64,000 nt of DNA. Origin: Hyphomicrobiales bacterium (lineage in GTDB: Bacteria > Pseudomonadota > Alphaproteobacteria > Rhizobiales > Rhizobiaceae). Below, one piece after another: positions 54,285-63,229 of the stretch. The DNA is taken from positions 22,117-86,116 of the forward strand of contig UBKJ01000010.1 in assembly GCA_900465915.1 (NCBI GenBank), written 5' to 3'. Below the pieces are notes generated by a model. It was not told the origin of the DNA. It was given only the letters and a program-made list of their open reading frames with translations, and made no database searches. The position numbers were made by a program, and so were the translations under genes. Numbering within the stretch: position 1 is the stretch's first letter; every line of letters starts with the position of its first letter.

Positions 54285-55415
54285 TCACTTGTCGACCGGC
54301 TTGGGGTCGGGGTCGTTGCTCGGCTGCACCTTGTTGTCGACGGCGAGCGGCGAGCCGTTGCGCAGCTTGACCTGTCCGGCGGTCACCACCGTCTCGCCTT
54401 CCTTGACGCCGCTCAGGATCGCCACCTGGTCGCCGCGCGTCGGCCCGGTCGTGACGAAGGTCTGGCGCGCGACGAGCTGCGGCTTGCCGTCCGGGCCCTG
54501 GCCCTTGTCGTCGACCAGATAGACGATGTCGCCGTAGGAATTATAGGCGACGGCCGTCTGCGGCAGCGTCACGTATTTCCGCGGCGCGGCGAGGTCGACC
54601 GCGACGTTGACGAACATGCCGGGCAGCAGCGCGGAATCCTTGTTGTCGAGCGTGGCGCGGACGCGCACCATGCGCGTGGCCGCGTCGACGGCGGCGTCGA
54701 CGGCCGAGACCTTGCCGGCAAAGCTGCGGCCGGGAAAGGCGTCGACCGTGGCGCTCATCGCCTGGCCGGGTCGGATCTGCGCCAGCGCCTGCTGCGGCGC
54801 GTAGAAATCGACATAGATCGGGTCGAGCTGCTGCAGCGAGACGATGGCGGTTCCGGCGGGCAGGAACTGGCCGAGATCGACCTGCCTGATGCCGAGCCGG
54901 CCGGAAAAGGGCGCGCGGATCGACTTGTAGTCGACCAGCGCCTGCTGCTGCGCCACCAGCGCCTCGGCGTTGAGCAGCGCGCTGCGGTCGGTGTCGACCA
55001 CCTGCTGGCTGACCGCGTCGGTCTTGCCGAGCTTGCTGGAGCGCTCGTAATTGAGCCGGGCGATGACGACATTGGCCTTGAGCGCCTCCAGATGCGCGAC
55101 GTCGTCCTCGGAGGTCAACTCCAGGAGAAGCTCGCCCTGCTTGACGTCGGTCCCCGACTGGAAATGCAGCGCCGAGACCACGCCCGAGACCTGCCCCGCG
55201 AGATCGGCCCCGTTGACGGCGCGGAGCGAGCCCACGGCGCGCAGGTCGTTGCGCCAGTCCTCGGTCGCCGCGACGATGGTGGAGACGGTCTGGGTCGGGT
55301 TGGACTGCGCGGCCATGAACTTGGCGATCATCCTGGCCTTGAACGCCCCGAAGCCGAACACGCCGCCCAGCACGAGGGCGGTGAGGATCAGCATGATCAG
55401 CATACGTTTCAGCAT
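54285..55415 (-). CDS. RND efflux periplasmic adaptor subunit
   Basis: A 376-residue membrane-fusion protein: one N-terminal membrane anchor (about 4-24), a lipoyl/barrel-sandwich domain around LAGQVSGVVSALHFQSGTDV, and a coiled-coil hairpin near 115-160. The second lipoyl half is KSIRAPFSGRLGIRQVDLGQ, and a beta-barrel follows with PIYVDFYAPQQ. ATG 55415 was chosen over upstream starts because it gives a normal anchor. It links the RND pump to an outer-membrane channel. Confidence 0.92.
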   Translation of the reverse strand: MLKRMLIMLILTALVLGGVFGFGAFKARMIAKFMAAQSNPTQTVSTIVAATEDWRNDLRAVGSLRAVNGADLAGQVSGVVSALHFQSGTDVKQGELLLELTSEDDVAHLEALKANVVIARLNYERSSKLGKTDAVSQQVVDTDRSALLNAEALVAQQQALVDYKSIRAPFSGRLGIRQVDLGQFLPAGTAIVSLQQLDPIYVDFYAPQQALAQIRPGQAMSATVDAFPGRSFAGKVSAVDAAVDAATRMVRVRATLDNKDSALLPGMFVNVAVDLAAPRKYVTLPQTAVAYNSYGDIVYLVDDKGQGPDGKPQLVARQTFVTTGPTRGDQVAILSGVKEGETVVTAGQVKLRNGSPLAVDNKVQPSNDPDPKPVDK

Positions 55416-55509
55416 CGCGGGACGTCCTCGGCGCGCGGATCGGCTGCGGCGGAAGCCTATATCACGCCGCGACGGATGTCGATGCGGGCCGCTCTCACGA
55501 CTTGGAGCG

Positions 55510-55680
55510 TCATGATTTGGCGCGCGCCTCGATCCAGTCGCGCGCCGCCTGCCAGGAGGGGAAGGCCGCGCGCTCGCCATGGGCGGTGTAGGCCACCCAG
55601 CGCGCGCCGGGATCGTCCGTCTCCTCCGACATGACCGTGCCGATGCGATTGCCGAGATTGTCCTGGACCGGGTAGATCAT
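55510..55680 (-). CDS. Small conserved-looking hypothetical protein (56 aa)
   Basis: A 56-residue frame, MIYPVQDNLGNRIGTVMSEE at the start and ending DWIEARAKS. It has no signal peptide or membrane segment. The composition (Trp28, Trp43, Trp49; mixed charge) looks like a small folded domain, and the ATG is preceded by GGCGGTGCGGCC without a strong Shine-Dalgarno. I do not recognise a family. It lies between the adaptor gene and the divergent MFS gene. The frame has high third-position G+C like real genes here, which is the main support. Confidence 0.55.
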   Translation of the reverse strand: MIYPVQDNLGNRIGTVMSEETDDPGARWVAYTAHGERAAFPSWQAARDWIEARAKS

Positions 55681-55913
55681 GGCCGCACCGCCTCCCTCGC
55701 GCCTGAAGCCGCCTTCTGGAGGATCAAACCACAGGCCGCCGCCGGCGGCAAGTCTTGCGCGAAGGGGCTGAAAGCTTCGCCGGCGCAGTAAAATTCTGTT
55801 GAATGGCTATGTTTCCGCGCGCTTTGTGCTATAGCGATGGCGTTTCCGCGAGATGGCGGAATTCGCGTTCCGCCCCGCCGGGCCGGGACCGCCGATCGGC
55901 AAAGTTGAACATC

Positions 55914-57347
55914 ATGAGCGTCAGCCTCGATAACGGAACCGCAGTCGCCGGGCAGGCCGCCGGCGCGAAGCCGAATTTCCGCATCATCGCCCTCATCGTC
56001 GCCAGCTCCATGCTGATGGAGCAGCTCGACGCCACCATCCTCGCCACGGCGCTGCCCAGCATGAGCCACGACTTCGAGGTCAGCGCGCCGTCGATGAGCG
56101 TGGCGCTCACCTCCTACCTGCTCAGCCTCGCCATCTTCATCCCCGCCAGCGGCAAGATCGCCGACCGCTTCGGCACGCGCACCGTGTTCCGCGCCGCGAT
56201 CGCGCTGTTCATGCTGGGCTCCGTGCTCTGCGCCCAGGCGCCCAACCTGCCGTTCCTGGTGCTGGCGCGCATCGTGCAGGGGATCGGCGGCGCGATGATG
56301 CTGCCCGTCGGCCGGCTGGTGCTGATCCGCTCGGTCGAGCGCAAGGACCTGATCTCGGCCATGTCGTGGATGCTGGTGCCGGCGCTGATCGGCCCCATCG
56401 TCGGCCCGCCCATCGGCGGCTTCTTCGTCGCCTGGCTCGACTGGCGCTGGATATTCTACATCAACATCCCCATCGGCCTCGCCGGCATGGCCTTCGTGTC
56501 GATCTATATAGAGGAATACAAGAGCGAGACGCACGAGGCCTTCGACTTCCTCGGCCTCGTCCTGTCGGGCGTGGCGCTGGGGGCGCTCCTGTTCGGGCTG
56601 GAGGCGGCGGGCCAGCCGGGCGAGGGCAAGTGGGCGCTGCGCTTCCTCGCTATCGGCGTCGTGTTCGGGCTGGCGACGCTGGTCCATTCGCGCCGCCATC
56701 CCGCGCCGATGCTCGACTTCTCGCTGATGCGCATCGAAAGCTTCGGCACCTCGATGATCGCCGGCTCCATCACCCGCATCACGCAAGGCGCGCAGCCCTT
56801 CCTGCTGCCGCTGATGCTGCAGGTGGGCTTCGGCTATTCGGCGGTGGAGGCGGGCTGCATGGTGCTCGCCACCGCGGTCGGCTCCATCTCGATGAAGGCC
56901 TTCGCGCCCAAGCTCCTGCGCCGCTTCGGCTTCCGCAACGCGCTGACCTGGAACGGCGTCTTCTCGGCCTGCAGCTACGCCATCTGCGCCGCCTTCACGC
57001 CGGAATGGCCGCATTGGCTGATCTTCGCGGTGCTGTTCATGTCGGGCTTCTCGATGTCGTTCCAGTTCACCGCCTACAACACCGTCGCCTATGACCGGGT
57101 CGACGAAAAGCGCATGAGCTCGGCCAACAGCTTCTATTCCACTTTCCAGCAATTGATGCTGTCGGTGGGCGTCTGCGTCGGCGCGCTGGCGCTGCATCTC
57201 TCCATGGCGGTCGGCAGCCGCGCCGCGCCGGTGGGCCACGATTTCTCGGTCGCCTTCCTGGTCGTCACCAGCATCTCGCTGCTCGCCACCTTCTGGAACA
57301 TGCGCTTCTCCCGGAAGGCCGGCGAGCAGATGACCGGGCGCAGATAG
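55914..57347 (+). CDS. MFS transporter, DHA2 (14-helix drug:proton antiporter) type
   Basis: A 477-residue membrane protein with about fourteen hydrophobic segments. DHA2 marks are LDATILATALPSMSHDFEVS near the first helix, motif A-like GKIADRFGTRTVF, and motif C-type LIGPIVGPPIGGFF. Such proteins export drugs, dyes or organic acids. ATG 55914 begins MSVSLDNGT and was chosen over a frame that starts 111 bp upstream with a low-quality N-terminus. It follows the RND pump genes in the opposite direction, so the area is efflux-rich, though co-regulation is not shown. Confidence 0.88.
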   Translation: MSVSLDNGTAVAGQAAGAKPNFRIIALIVASSMLMEQLDATILATALPSMSHDFEVSAPSMSVALTSYLLSLAIFIPASGKIADRFGTRTVFRAAIALFMLGSVLCAQAPNLPFLVLARIVQGIGGAMMLPVGRLVLIRSVERKDLISAMSWMLVPALIGPIVGPPIGGFFVAWLDWRWIFYINIPIGLAGMAFVSIYIEEYKSETHEAFDFLGLVLSGVALGALLFGLEAAGQPGEGKWALRFLAIGVVFGLATLVHSRRHPAPMLDFSLMRIESFGTSMIAGSITRITQGAQPFLLPLMLQVGFGYSAVEAGCMVLATAVGSISMKAFAPKLLRRFGFRNALTWNGVFSACSYAICAAFTPEWPHWLIFAVLFMSGFSMSFQFTAYNTVAYDRVDEKRMSSANSFYSTFQQLMLSVGVCVGALALHLSMAVGSRAAPVGHDFSVAFLVVTSISLLATFWNMRFSRKAGEQMTGRR

Positions 57348-57358
57348 TTCGGCCGACG

Positions 57359-57379
57359 CGCCGCAAGAGGCTTGCGGCG
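57359..57379 (+). other. Stem-loop after MFS gene
   Basis: A 9-bp stem (57359-57367 with 57371-57379) and 3-nt loop, 11 bp after the MFS stop codon, followed by CTCCTTTT. It may help termination together with the next hairpin. Confidence 0.5.
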
Positions 57380-57406
57380 CCGCTCCTTTTGCGACATGAC
57401 CGTTCC

Positions 57407-57444
57407 GGCGGATCGCGGCGTTCGGGCCGCGATCCGCCGTTTTT
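57407..57444 (+). terminator. Rho-independent terminator
   Basis: A perfect 13-bp stem (57407-57419 with 57426-57438), 6-nt loop and a T run at 57440-57444. It isolates the MFS gene from the aldolase operon. Confidence 0.9.
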
Positions 57445-57515
57445 GTTTCCACAGGACGCTTTCCCGGTCGGCTACCCGTAAAATGCTGTTTTTATTACAA
57501 TATAATTCGCTCATG

Positions 57516-57529
57516 ACTAACATGTTAGT
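57516..57529. promoter_or_regulatory. Perfect 14-bp palindrome in AT-rich leader
   Basis: ACTAACATGTTAGT is a perfect palindrome in the AT-rich gap before the aldolase gene, 40 bp upstream of the candidate -35. It has the size of a GntR-type operator. No regulator gene is adjacent, so the binding protein is unknown. Confidence 0.5.
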
Positions 57530-57555
57530 TATAAATAGAAAATCACTCAACGATA

Positions 57556-57583
57556 TTGACATTGTCAACCGGTCATTGATAAA
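57556..57583 (+). promoter_or_regulatory. Promoter of the aldolase-aminotransferase-Aap operon
   Basis: TTGACA (57556-57561) and GATAAA (57578-57583) are 16 bp apart. The -35 lies in a 13-bp palindrome, TTGACATTGTCAA (57556-57568), which could be a second operator. The ATG of the aldolase gene is 54 bp further on. Confidence 0.55.
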
Positions 57584-57637
57584 TCTTCCGCATGTCAGCG
57601 GCGGGCCGGGGCGGCTCGCCTTTATGGAGTTTTCTCG

Positions 57638-58450
57638 ATGTTTCAGCCCAATCGACTCAAGGCGCGGCTTCTGGCGGGCGAGGTGGCCTTCGGATGCTGG
57701 GTCGGCGGCGGTTCGATCCTAGCGGCGGAGCTGCTCGGCCATATCGGATTCGATTTCCTCCTGCTCGATCACGAGCACGGCGTCGGCGACACCACGGAGC
57801 TGGTGGACGAGTTGCGCGCCGTGGCGGGCACGCCGACGCCGGCCGTGGTGCGCGTGCCGTGGAACGACCAAGTCTATCTCAAGCGCGTGCTCGACGCGGG
57901 CGTAGAATCGGTCATGATCCCCTCGGTCGAGACCGCCGAGGAGGCCCGCGCCGCCATCGCTGCCTGCCGCTACCCGCCGCAGGGCCGCCGCGGCTACGCC
58001 GCCGGCGTGGTGCGCGCCTCGACCTATGGGCTGGTGGAAGGCTATATCCACAAGGCCAACGACAATCTCCTGACCATCCTCCAGGTCGAATCCGCCGCCG
58101 CCGTCGATTGCATCGACGAGATCTGCGCCGTCGAGGGGCTGGACTGCGTCTTCATCGGCGTCAACGACCTCGCCGGCTCCATCGGCAAGCTGGAGCGGAC
58201 CGACGATCCGGCGGTGCGGGCGCTGGTGGCGCGCGCCGAGGCGGCCATCCTGCGCTCGGGCAAGATCATGGGCACGGTGCCCAACGCCGGCGGCTCGGTG
58301 GCCGAATTGATCGCGCGCGGCTACCGCGTCATCGCCGGCCCGCACGACGTGGCGCTGCTGCGCGACGCGGCCAGGAGCGCGCTCCAGGCCTATCGCGACC
58401 TCGCCGCCTCCGACGCGACCGGCGCTCAAAAGGCCCTGCGCGACTATTGA
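57638..58450 (+). CDS. HpcH/HpaI family aldolase
   Basis: A 270-residue class II pyruvate-type aldolase. H47 in LLLDHEHG fits the catalytic histidine of HpaI, R72 in VVRVPW the carboxylate-binding arginine, and E151 (QVESAAA) and D177 (GVNDLAG) the metal ligands. The family splits 4-hydroxy-2-oxo acids into pyruvate and an aldehyde. Being followed by an aminotransferase gene and an amino-acid importer, it probably cleaves the 2-oxo acid made from an imported hydroxylated amino acid. The operon promoter lies 54 bp upstream. Confidence 0.9.
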   Translation: MFQPNRLKARLLAGEVAFGCWVGGGSILAAELLGHIGFDFLLLDHEHGVGDTTELVDELRAVAGTPTPAVVRVPWNDQVYLKRVLDAGVESVMIPSVETAEEARAAIAACRYPPQGRRGYAAGVVRASTYGLVEGYIHKANDNLLTILQVESAAAVDCIDEICAVEGLDCVFIGVNDLAGSIGKLERTDDPAVRALVARAEAAILRSGKIMGTVPNAGGSVAELIARGYRVIAGPHDVALLRDAARSALQAYRDLAASDATGAQKALRDY

Positions 58451-58465
58451 CGCCGGAACCCGGCG

Positions 58466-58494
58466 GCGCGGACCGGCCGTTCCCCGGTCCGCGC
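58466..58494 (+). other. Stem-loop between aldolase and aminotransferase genes
   Basis: A perfect 11-bp GC stem (58466-58476 with 58484-58494, 7-nt loop) without a T run. It could uncouple expression of the aldolase from the downstream genes. Confidence 0.5.
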
Positions 58495-58526
58495 TTCCCG
58501 TCATCCTCCATTTTCCGAAGGGTATC

Positions 58527-59735
58527 ATGTCCTATAACCGTCTTGCGCCGCGCATGAGCGTCATCGGGGCCTCTCCGACCGCCGAAATCTCCAACAAGGT
58601 GCGCGCGCTGCGCGCCGCCGGCTTCGACGTCGTCAATCTGGGCGAGGGCGAGCTGGATTTCGCGACGCCGGAAGCCATCGCCGACGCCGGCGTGGCCGCC
58701 ATCCGCAACGGCGAGACCAAATACACCGCCGTCGGCGGCACGGCGGCGCTGAAGCAGGCCGTGGTCGACAAGTTCAAGGCCGAGAACGGCCTGACCTACA
58801 CGCCGGCGGAAGTCATCGCCGGCGCCGGCGCCAAGCAACTGATCTTCAACGCCTTCTTCGCCACGCTGGACGAGGGCGACGAGGTGGTCGTGCCCGCGCC
58901 CTACTGGGTTTCCTATCCCGACATGATCCGGCTCGCCGGCGGCAAGCACGTGCCGGTCATGACGAAGCGCGAGAACCGCTGGATCCTCCAGCCGGACGAG
59001 CTCGAGGCCGCCATCACGCCGAGGACGCGCTGGGTGGTGCTCAACTCGCCCAGCAACCCGACCGGCGCGGTCTATTCGGCGGCGGAGCTGAAGGCGCTGA
59101 CCGACGTGCTCCTGCGCCACCCGGACGTGCTGGTGATGGCCGACGACATCTACGAGAAGGTCATCTATGACGGCGCCTTCGCGACGCCCGCGGCGGTGGA
59201 GCCGGCGCTGGCGGCGCGCACCCTGACCATCAACGGCGTCTCCAAGGGCTTCTCCATGACCGGCTGGCGGCTCGGCTACGCCGGCGGCCCGGCCTGGCTC
59301 GTCTCGGCGATGGAGATGCTGCAGTCGCAGAGCACCGCGCATCCCTCCTCGATCAGCCAGGCGGCGGGCGTGGCGGCGCTGAAGGGCGGCCACGACTTCA
59401 TGCCCGGCTGGCTCTCCGTGCTGGCCGAGCGCCGCGCCGTGATGATGGACATGATCGCGCGCGCCGACGGGCTCGAGGCCGACGCGCCGGAAGGCGCCTT
59501 CTACGTCTTCGCCGACTGCTCGGGCCTGTTCGGCCGCAAGACGCCGTCGGGCGAGAGGCTCGCCACCGATCTCGACGTGGCGTCCTATCTTCTCGACGCC
59601 GCCCATGTGGGCGTGGTGCACGGCGAGGCCTTCGGCGCGCCGGGCCATATCCGCTTCGCCTACGCCGTCGACACCGAGGTCCTGCGCGCGGCCTGCGCCC
59701 GCGTGGTCGCGGCGGTCGCGGCGCTGAAAGCCTGA
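58527..59735 (+). CDS. Class I/II pyridoxal-phosphate aminotransferase (AspC-like)
   Basis: A 402-residue aspartate-aminotransferase-like enzyme of the I-gamma/AAT-I type. The PLP lysine is K240 in GVSKGFSMTGWRLGY, with NSPSNPTGAVYS and ADDIYEKVIYDG upstream and a C-terminal arginine near HIRFAYA for the substrate carboxylate. It would convert an imported amino acid to its 2-oxo acid, the type of substrate used by the aldolase encoded just before it. The start ATG is 76 bp after the aldolase stop, with GAAGGG upstream. Confidence 0.92.
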   Translation: MSYNRLAPRMSVIGASPTAEISNKVRALRAAGFDVVNLGEGELDFATPEAIADAGVAAIRNGETKYTAVGGTAALKQAVVDKFKAENGLTYTPAEVIAGAGAKQLIFNAFFATLDEGDEVVVPAPYWVSYPDMIRLAGGKHVPVMTKRENRWILQPDELEAAITPRTRWVVLNSPSNPTGAVYSAAELKALTDVLLRHPDVLVMADDIYEKVIYDGAFATPAAVEPALAARTLTINGVSKGFSMTGWRLGYAGGPAWLVSAMEMLQSQSTAHPSSISQAAGVAALKGGHDFMPGWLSVLAERRAVMMDMIARADGLEADAPEGAFYVFADCSGLFGRKTPSGERLATDLDVASYLLDAAHVGVVHGEAFGAPGHIRFAYAVDTEVLRAACARVVAAVAALKA

Positions 59736-59785
59736 TCCGAAATCCAAAACAGGCCGCACGGCCGACAAAAAATGGGGTAATGACA

Positions 59786-60814
59786 ATGAATAGGAAGACG
59801 ATTTTCGGCGCTCTCGTCGGCGCCGCCGCGCTGGGCATGGGAGCCTCGGCCGCCTCGGCGTCGACGCTCGCGGACGTGAAGGCGCGCGGCGTGCTGCATT
59901 GCGGCGTCAACAGCGGCCTCGCCGGCTTCGCCTCGCCCAACGACAAGGGCGAGTGGTCGGGCTTCTCGGTCGACTATTGCAAGGCGGTCGCCGCCGCCGT
60001 GCTGGGCGACCCGTCCAAGGTCAAATACGTGCCGCTGACCTCCAAGGAGCGCACGCCGGCGCTGCAATCGGGCGAAGTGGACCTGCTGTCGCGCGAGACC
60101 ACCTGGACCATCAGCCGCGACACGGCGCTGGGCTTCAACTTCCGCCCGATCAACTATTACGACGGCCAGGGCTTCATGACGCGCAAGTCGCTGGGCGTGA
60201 AGTCGGCGCTGGAGCTGGACGGGGCCTCGATCTGCCTCCAGACCGGCACGACGACGGAGATGAACGTCGCCGACTATTTCCGCACCCACAACATGAAATA
60301 CGAGCCGATCGTGTTCGAGAAGCAGGAGGAGGTCGACGGGGCCTACGCCGCCGGCCGCTGCGACGTCTACACCACCGACCAGTCGGCGCTCTATTCGCTC
60401 CGCCTCACGCTCAAGGACCCGGACGAGCATGTCGTGCTGCCCGAGATCATCTCCAAGGAGCCGCTCGGCCTCGTCGTGCGCCATGGCGACGACCAGTGGT
60501 TCGACATCGTGAGCTGGGTGCATTACGCGCTGATCAACGCCGAGGAGTTCGGGATCACCCAGGCCAATGTCGAGGAGATGAAGAAGTCGAACAATCCCGA
60601 CATCCAGCGCTTCCTCGGCGTCGAGGCCGGCGGCAAGATCGGGACCGACATGGGCCTCGACAACGCCTGGGCCGAGAACATCGTCAAGGCGGTCGGCAAT
60701 TACGGCGAGATCTTCGAGCGCAATCTCGGCGCCGGCAGCCCGCTCAAGATCACGCGCGGCCTCAACCAGCTCTGGAGCAAGGGCGGCCTGCAATACGCGC
60801 CCCCGGTTCGCTGA
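59786..60814 (+). CDS. aapJ: General amino-acid ABC transporter, substrate-binding protein
   Basis: A 342-residue binding protein of the AapJ group (larger than the usual 260-residue family 3 proteins). The signal peptide is MNRKTIFGALVGAAALGMGA (cleavage near 25). Family marks are GVLHCGVNSGLAGFASPNDK, SREGTW-like LLSRETTWTISRDT, and VTTDQSA-like YTTDQSALYS. ATG 59786 was chosen because GGGG is eight bases upstream; an ATG six bases earlier is too close to it. A hairpin follows the stop. It supplies amino acids to the two-permease importer encoded next. This may be a specialised paralogue of the housekeeping Aap system. Confidence 0.93.
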   Translation: MNRKTIFGALVGAAALGMGASAASASTLADVKARGVLHCGVNSGLAGFASPNDKGEWSGFSVDYCKAVAAAVLGDPSKVKYVPLTSKERTPALQSGEVDLLSRETTWTISRDTALGFNFRPINYYDGQGFMTRKSLGVKSALELDGASICLQTGTTTEMNVADYFRTHNMKYEPIVFEKQEEVDGAYAAGRCDVYTTDQSALYSLRLTLKDPDEHVVLPEIISKEPLGLVVRHGDDQWFDIVSWVHYALINAEEFGITQANVEEMKKSNNPDIQRFLGVEAGGKIGTDMGLDNAWAENIVKAVGNYGEIFERNLGAGSPLKITRGLNQLWSKGGLQYAPPVR

Positions 60815-60826
60815 GTTTTGTTGAAC

Positions 60827-60855
60827 GAGGAGGGGCGCGGACCGCGCTCCTCCTC
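60827..60855 (+). other. Stem-loop after aapJ
   Basis: A long GC stem (60827-60839 pairs with 60843-60855, one G-U, tiny loop) between aapJ and aapQ. It is likely to stabilise the aapJ message or reduce read-through. Confidence 0.6.
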
Positions 60856-60878
60856 CAGTCAGGCGGGCGGTGCACGAC

Positions 60879-62057
60879 ATGACTTCCGAATCTTTCCACG
60901 CCGGCCGCACGCGCCGGCTGGGCGATCCGAAATTCCGCGGCGCGCTCTACCAGGCGCTGCTGGTGATCGCCCTCGCCGCGCTGGTCTTCTGGATCGCCGG
61001 CAACACGATCGACAATCTGCGCCGCGCCCATATCGCCTCGGGCTTCGGCTTTCTCGACGGCCGCGCCGGCTTCGACATCTCGCAGGCGCTGATCCCGTTC
61101 TCGAGCGACTCCACCTACGGCCGCGCGCTGGTGGTGGGCTTCCTCAACACGCTTCTGGTGGCGGTCACCGGCATCGTCGCCTCGACCATCCTCGGCTTCC
61201 TGATCGGCGTCGGGCGGCTGTCGAGCAACTGGCTGATCGCGCGGCTCTGCGCGGTCTATGTCGAGATCTTCCGCAACATCCCGCCGCTCCTGATCGTCTT
61301 CTTCTGGTATGTCGGCGTCATCTCCGTGCTGCCGCAGGTGCGCCAGTCGGTGGTCCTGCCGCTGTCGGTGGTGATCAACAATCGCGGCCTGTCCTTCCCC
61401 CGGCCCGAATTCGGCGGCGCGGGCGGTTACGTCTTCGCCGGAGTCGTGCTGGCCATTGCGGCCGGCGTCGCGCTGAACTGGCTCGCCGCGCGGCGGCAGG
61501 TCGCGACCGGGCGCCGCTTTCCGGTTCTGCCGATCTTCCTGGCGCTGCTCGTGGCGCTGCCGGTGGCGGGGCTTTTCGCCGGCGGCGGGGCGCTTTCCTT
61601 CGACCTGCCCAAGCTCGGCCGCTTCCGGCTCGAAGGCGGGGTGACGGTGGGGGCGGAGTTTTTGTCGCTGTTCCTGTCGCTCTCCTTCTACACCGCCGCC
61701 TATATCGCCGAGATCGTGCGCGCCGGCCTTTCCGGCGTGCCGCACGGCCAGACGGAGGCCGCCGCCGCGCTCGGCCTGCATCCGGGCCGGATCACCCGGC
61801 TGATCGTCGCCCCGCAGGCGCTGCGCATCATCATCCCGCCGCTGACCAGCCAGTATCTCAACCTGATGAAGGATTCCTCGCTGGCGATCGCGGTGGGCTA
61901 CGCCGACCTCGTCTCGATCGGCGGCACGATCATGAACCAGACCGGGCAGGCCATCGAGGTCATCGCCATCTGGGCCGTGGTGTACCTGTCGCTGAGCCTG
62001 GCCGCGTCGGGTTTCATGAACTGGTTCAACGCCAGGGTCGCGTTGGTGGAGCGCTGA
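60879..62057 (+). CDS. aapQ: General amino-acid ABC transporter, permease AapQ
   Basis: A 392-residue permease that is long for the HisM family because of the insertion between its first helices and the channel domain, as in AapQ. It contains [20 protein letters not shown] near residue 130, and the C-terminal coupling loop [23 protein letters not shown] 60879 is used; an in-frame GTG nine bases upstream is possible. Its partner is the second permease, encoded one base after its stop codon. Confidence 0.92.
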   Translation: MTSESFHAGRTRRLGDPKFRGALYQALLVIALAALVFWIAGNTIDNLRRAHIASGFGFLDGRAGFDISQALIPFSSDSTYGRALVVGFLNTLLVAVTGIVASTILGFLIGVGRLSSNWLIARLCAVYVEIFRNIPPLLIVFFWYVGVISVLPQVRQSVVLPLSVVINNRGLSFPRPEFGGAGGYVFAGVVLAIAAGVALNWLAARRQVATGRRFPVLPIFLALLVALPVAGLFAGGGALSFDLPKLGRFRLEGGVTVGAEFLSLFLSLSFYTAAYIAEIVRAGLSGVPHGQTEAAAALGLHPGRITRLIVAPQALRIIIPPLTSQYLNLMKDSSLAIAVGYADLVSIGGTIMNQTGQAIEVIAIWAVVYLSLSLAASGFMNWFNARVALVER

Positions 62058-62058
62058 G

Positions 62059-63213
62059 ATGAACGCAGAGCAGACTTACGTGCGCGGCGCCATGCTGGAA
62101 CCGCTTCCCGCCCCGGTCCGCAGGACGGGCGCCCTGCAATGGCTGCGCCGCTCGCTGTTCGGCAGCGTCAAGGACACGATCCTGACCGTGCTGGCGGTGG
62201 CGGCGCTGGCCTGGCTGGTCCCGCCGGCGCTGAAATGGCTGTTCGTCGACGCCGCCTGGACGGGCGCGGGCCGCGCCGCCTGCGCCACCGTCGCGCAGGG
62301 CGGCGTGCAGCCGGAAGGCTGGTCGGGCGCCTGCTGGGCCTTCGTCGACGCCAAGCTGGACCAGTTCGTCTTCGGCCGCTACCCGTCCGAGGAACGCTGG
62401 CGGCCGATGCTGGTCTTCGCTTTGTTCGTGGCCCTGCTGGTCCCGCTGATGATCCCCAGGGTTCCGCGCAAGGCGCTTAACGCGGCGCTGATGTTCCTGG
62501 CGCTGCCGGTGGTCGCCGTCGTGCTGCTCCTCGGCGGCTGGTTCGGCCTGCCTTATGTGGAGACCTCGCTCTGGGGCGGGCTCCTGGTCACGCTGACCTT
62601 GGCCTTCGTCGGCATCTCCGTCTCGCTGCCGTTCGGCGTCGTGCTGGCGCTCGGCCGCCGCTCGACCCTGCCGGCGGTGCGCATCCTCTCCACCGCCTTC
62701 ATCGAGCTGGTGCGCGGCATTCCGCTTCTGGCGGTGCTGTTCATGGCCAGCGTCGTGCTGCCGCTGTTCCTGCCGCAGGGCGTGACGGTGGACAAGTTCG
62801 TGCGCGCCCTGATCGGCATGGCGCTGTTCGCCTCGGCCTATATGGCGGAGGTGGTGCGCGGCGGCCTGCAGGCCATCGGCAAGGGGCAGTACGAGGGCGC
62901 CGACGCGCTCGGCCTCGGCTATCCGCACAAGATGATCCTCGTCATCCTGCCGCAGGCGCTCAAGCTCGTCATTCCGGGCATCGTCAACACCTTCATCGGC
63001 CTGTTCAAGGACACGTCGCTGGTGACGATCATCGCCATGTTCGACCTTCTGGGCATCGTGCGGCTCAATTTCTCCGACGCCGCCTGGGCCTCGCCGGTCA
63101 CGCCGGTGACCGGCCTGATCTTCGCCGGCTTCGCCTTCTGGATCTTCTGCTTCGCCATGTCGCGCTACTCCATCTTCATGGAGCGGCGGCTCGACACCGG
63201 CCACAAGCGATAA
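62059..63213 (+). CDS. aapM: General amino-acid ABC transporter, permease AapM
   Basis: A 384-residue permease, partner of AapQ in the heterodimeric channel. An N-terminal helix ([20 protein letters not shown]) is followed by a periplasmic loop with paired cysteines, ACATVAQGG and GACWAF. The channel domain follows, with [20 protein letters not shown] and coupling loop [20 protein letters not shown]. It begins one base after the aapQ stop codon, so translation is coupled. Confidence 0.92.
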   Translation: MNAEQTYVRGAMLEPLPAPVRRTGALQWLRRSLFGSVKDTILTVLAVAALAWLVPPALKWLFVDAAWTGAGRAACATVAQGGVQPEGWSGACWAFVDAKLDQFVFGRYPSEERWRPMLVFALFVALLVPLMIPRVPRKALNAALMFLALPVVAVVLLLGGWFGLPYVETSLWGGLLVTLTLAFVGISVSLPFGVVLALGRRSTLPAVRILSTAFIELVRGIPLLAVLFMASVVLPLFLPQGVTVDKFVRALIGMALFASAYMAEVVRGGLQAIGKGQYEGADALGLGYPHKMILVILPQALKLVIPGIVNTFIGLFKDTSLVTIIAMFDLLGIVRLNFSDAAWASPVTPVTGLIFAGFAFWIFCFAMSRYSIFMERRLDTGHKR

Positions 63214-63229
63214 CGACAAGGACAACGCC

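Noticed and set aside
50985..55634. 1549-residue open frame on the plus strand opposite the RND pump genes
   Set aside because: Composition is His/Asp/Gln/Arg-rich and featureless, while the minus strand has perfect RND and adaptor motifs.
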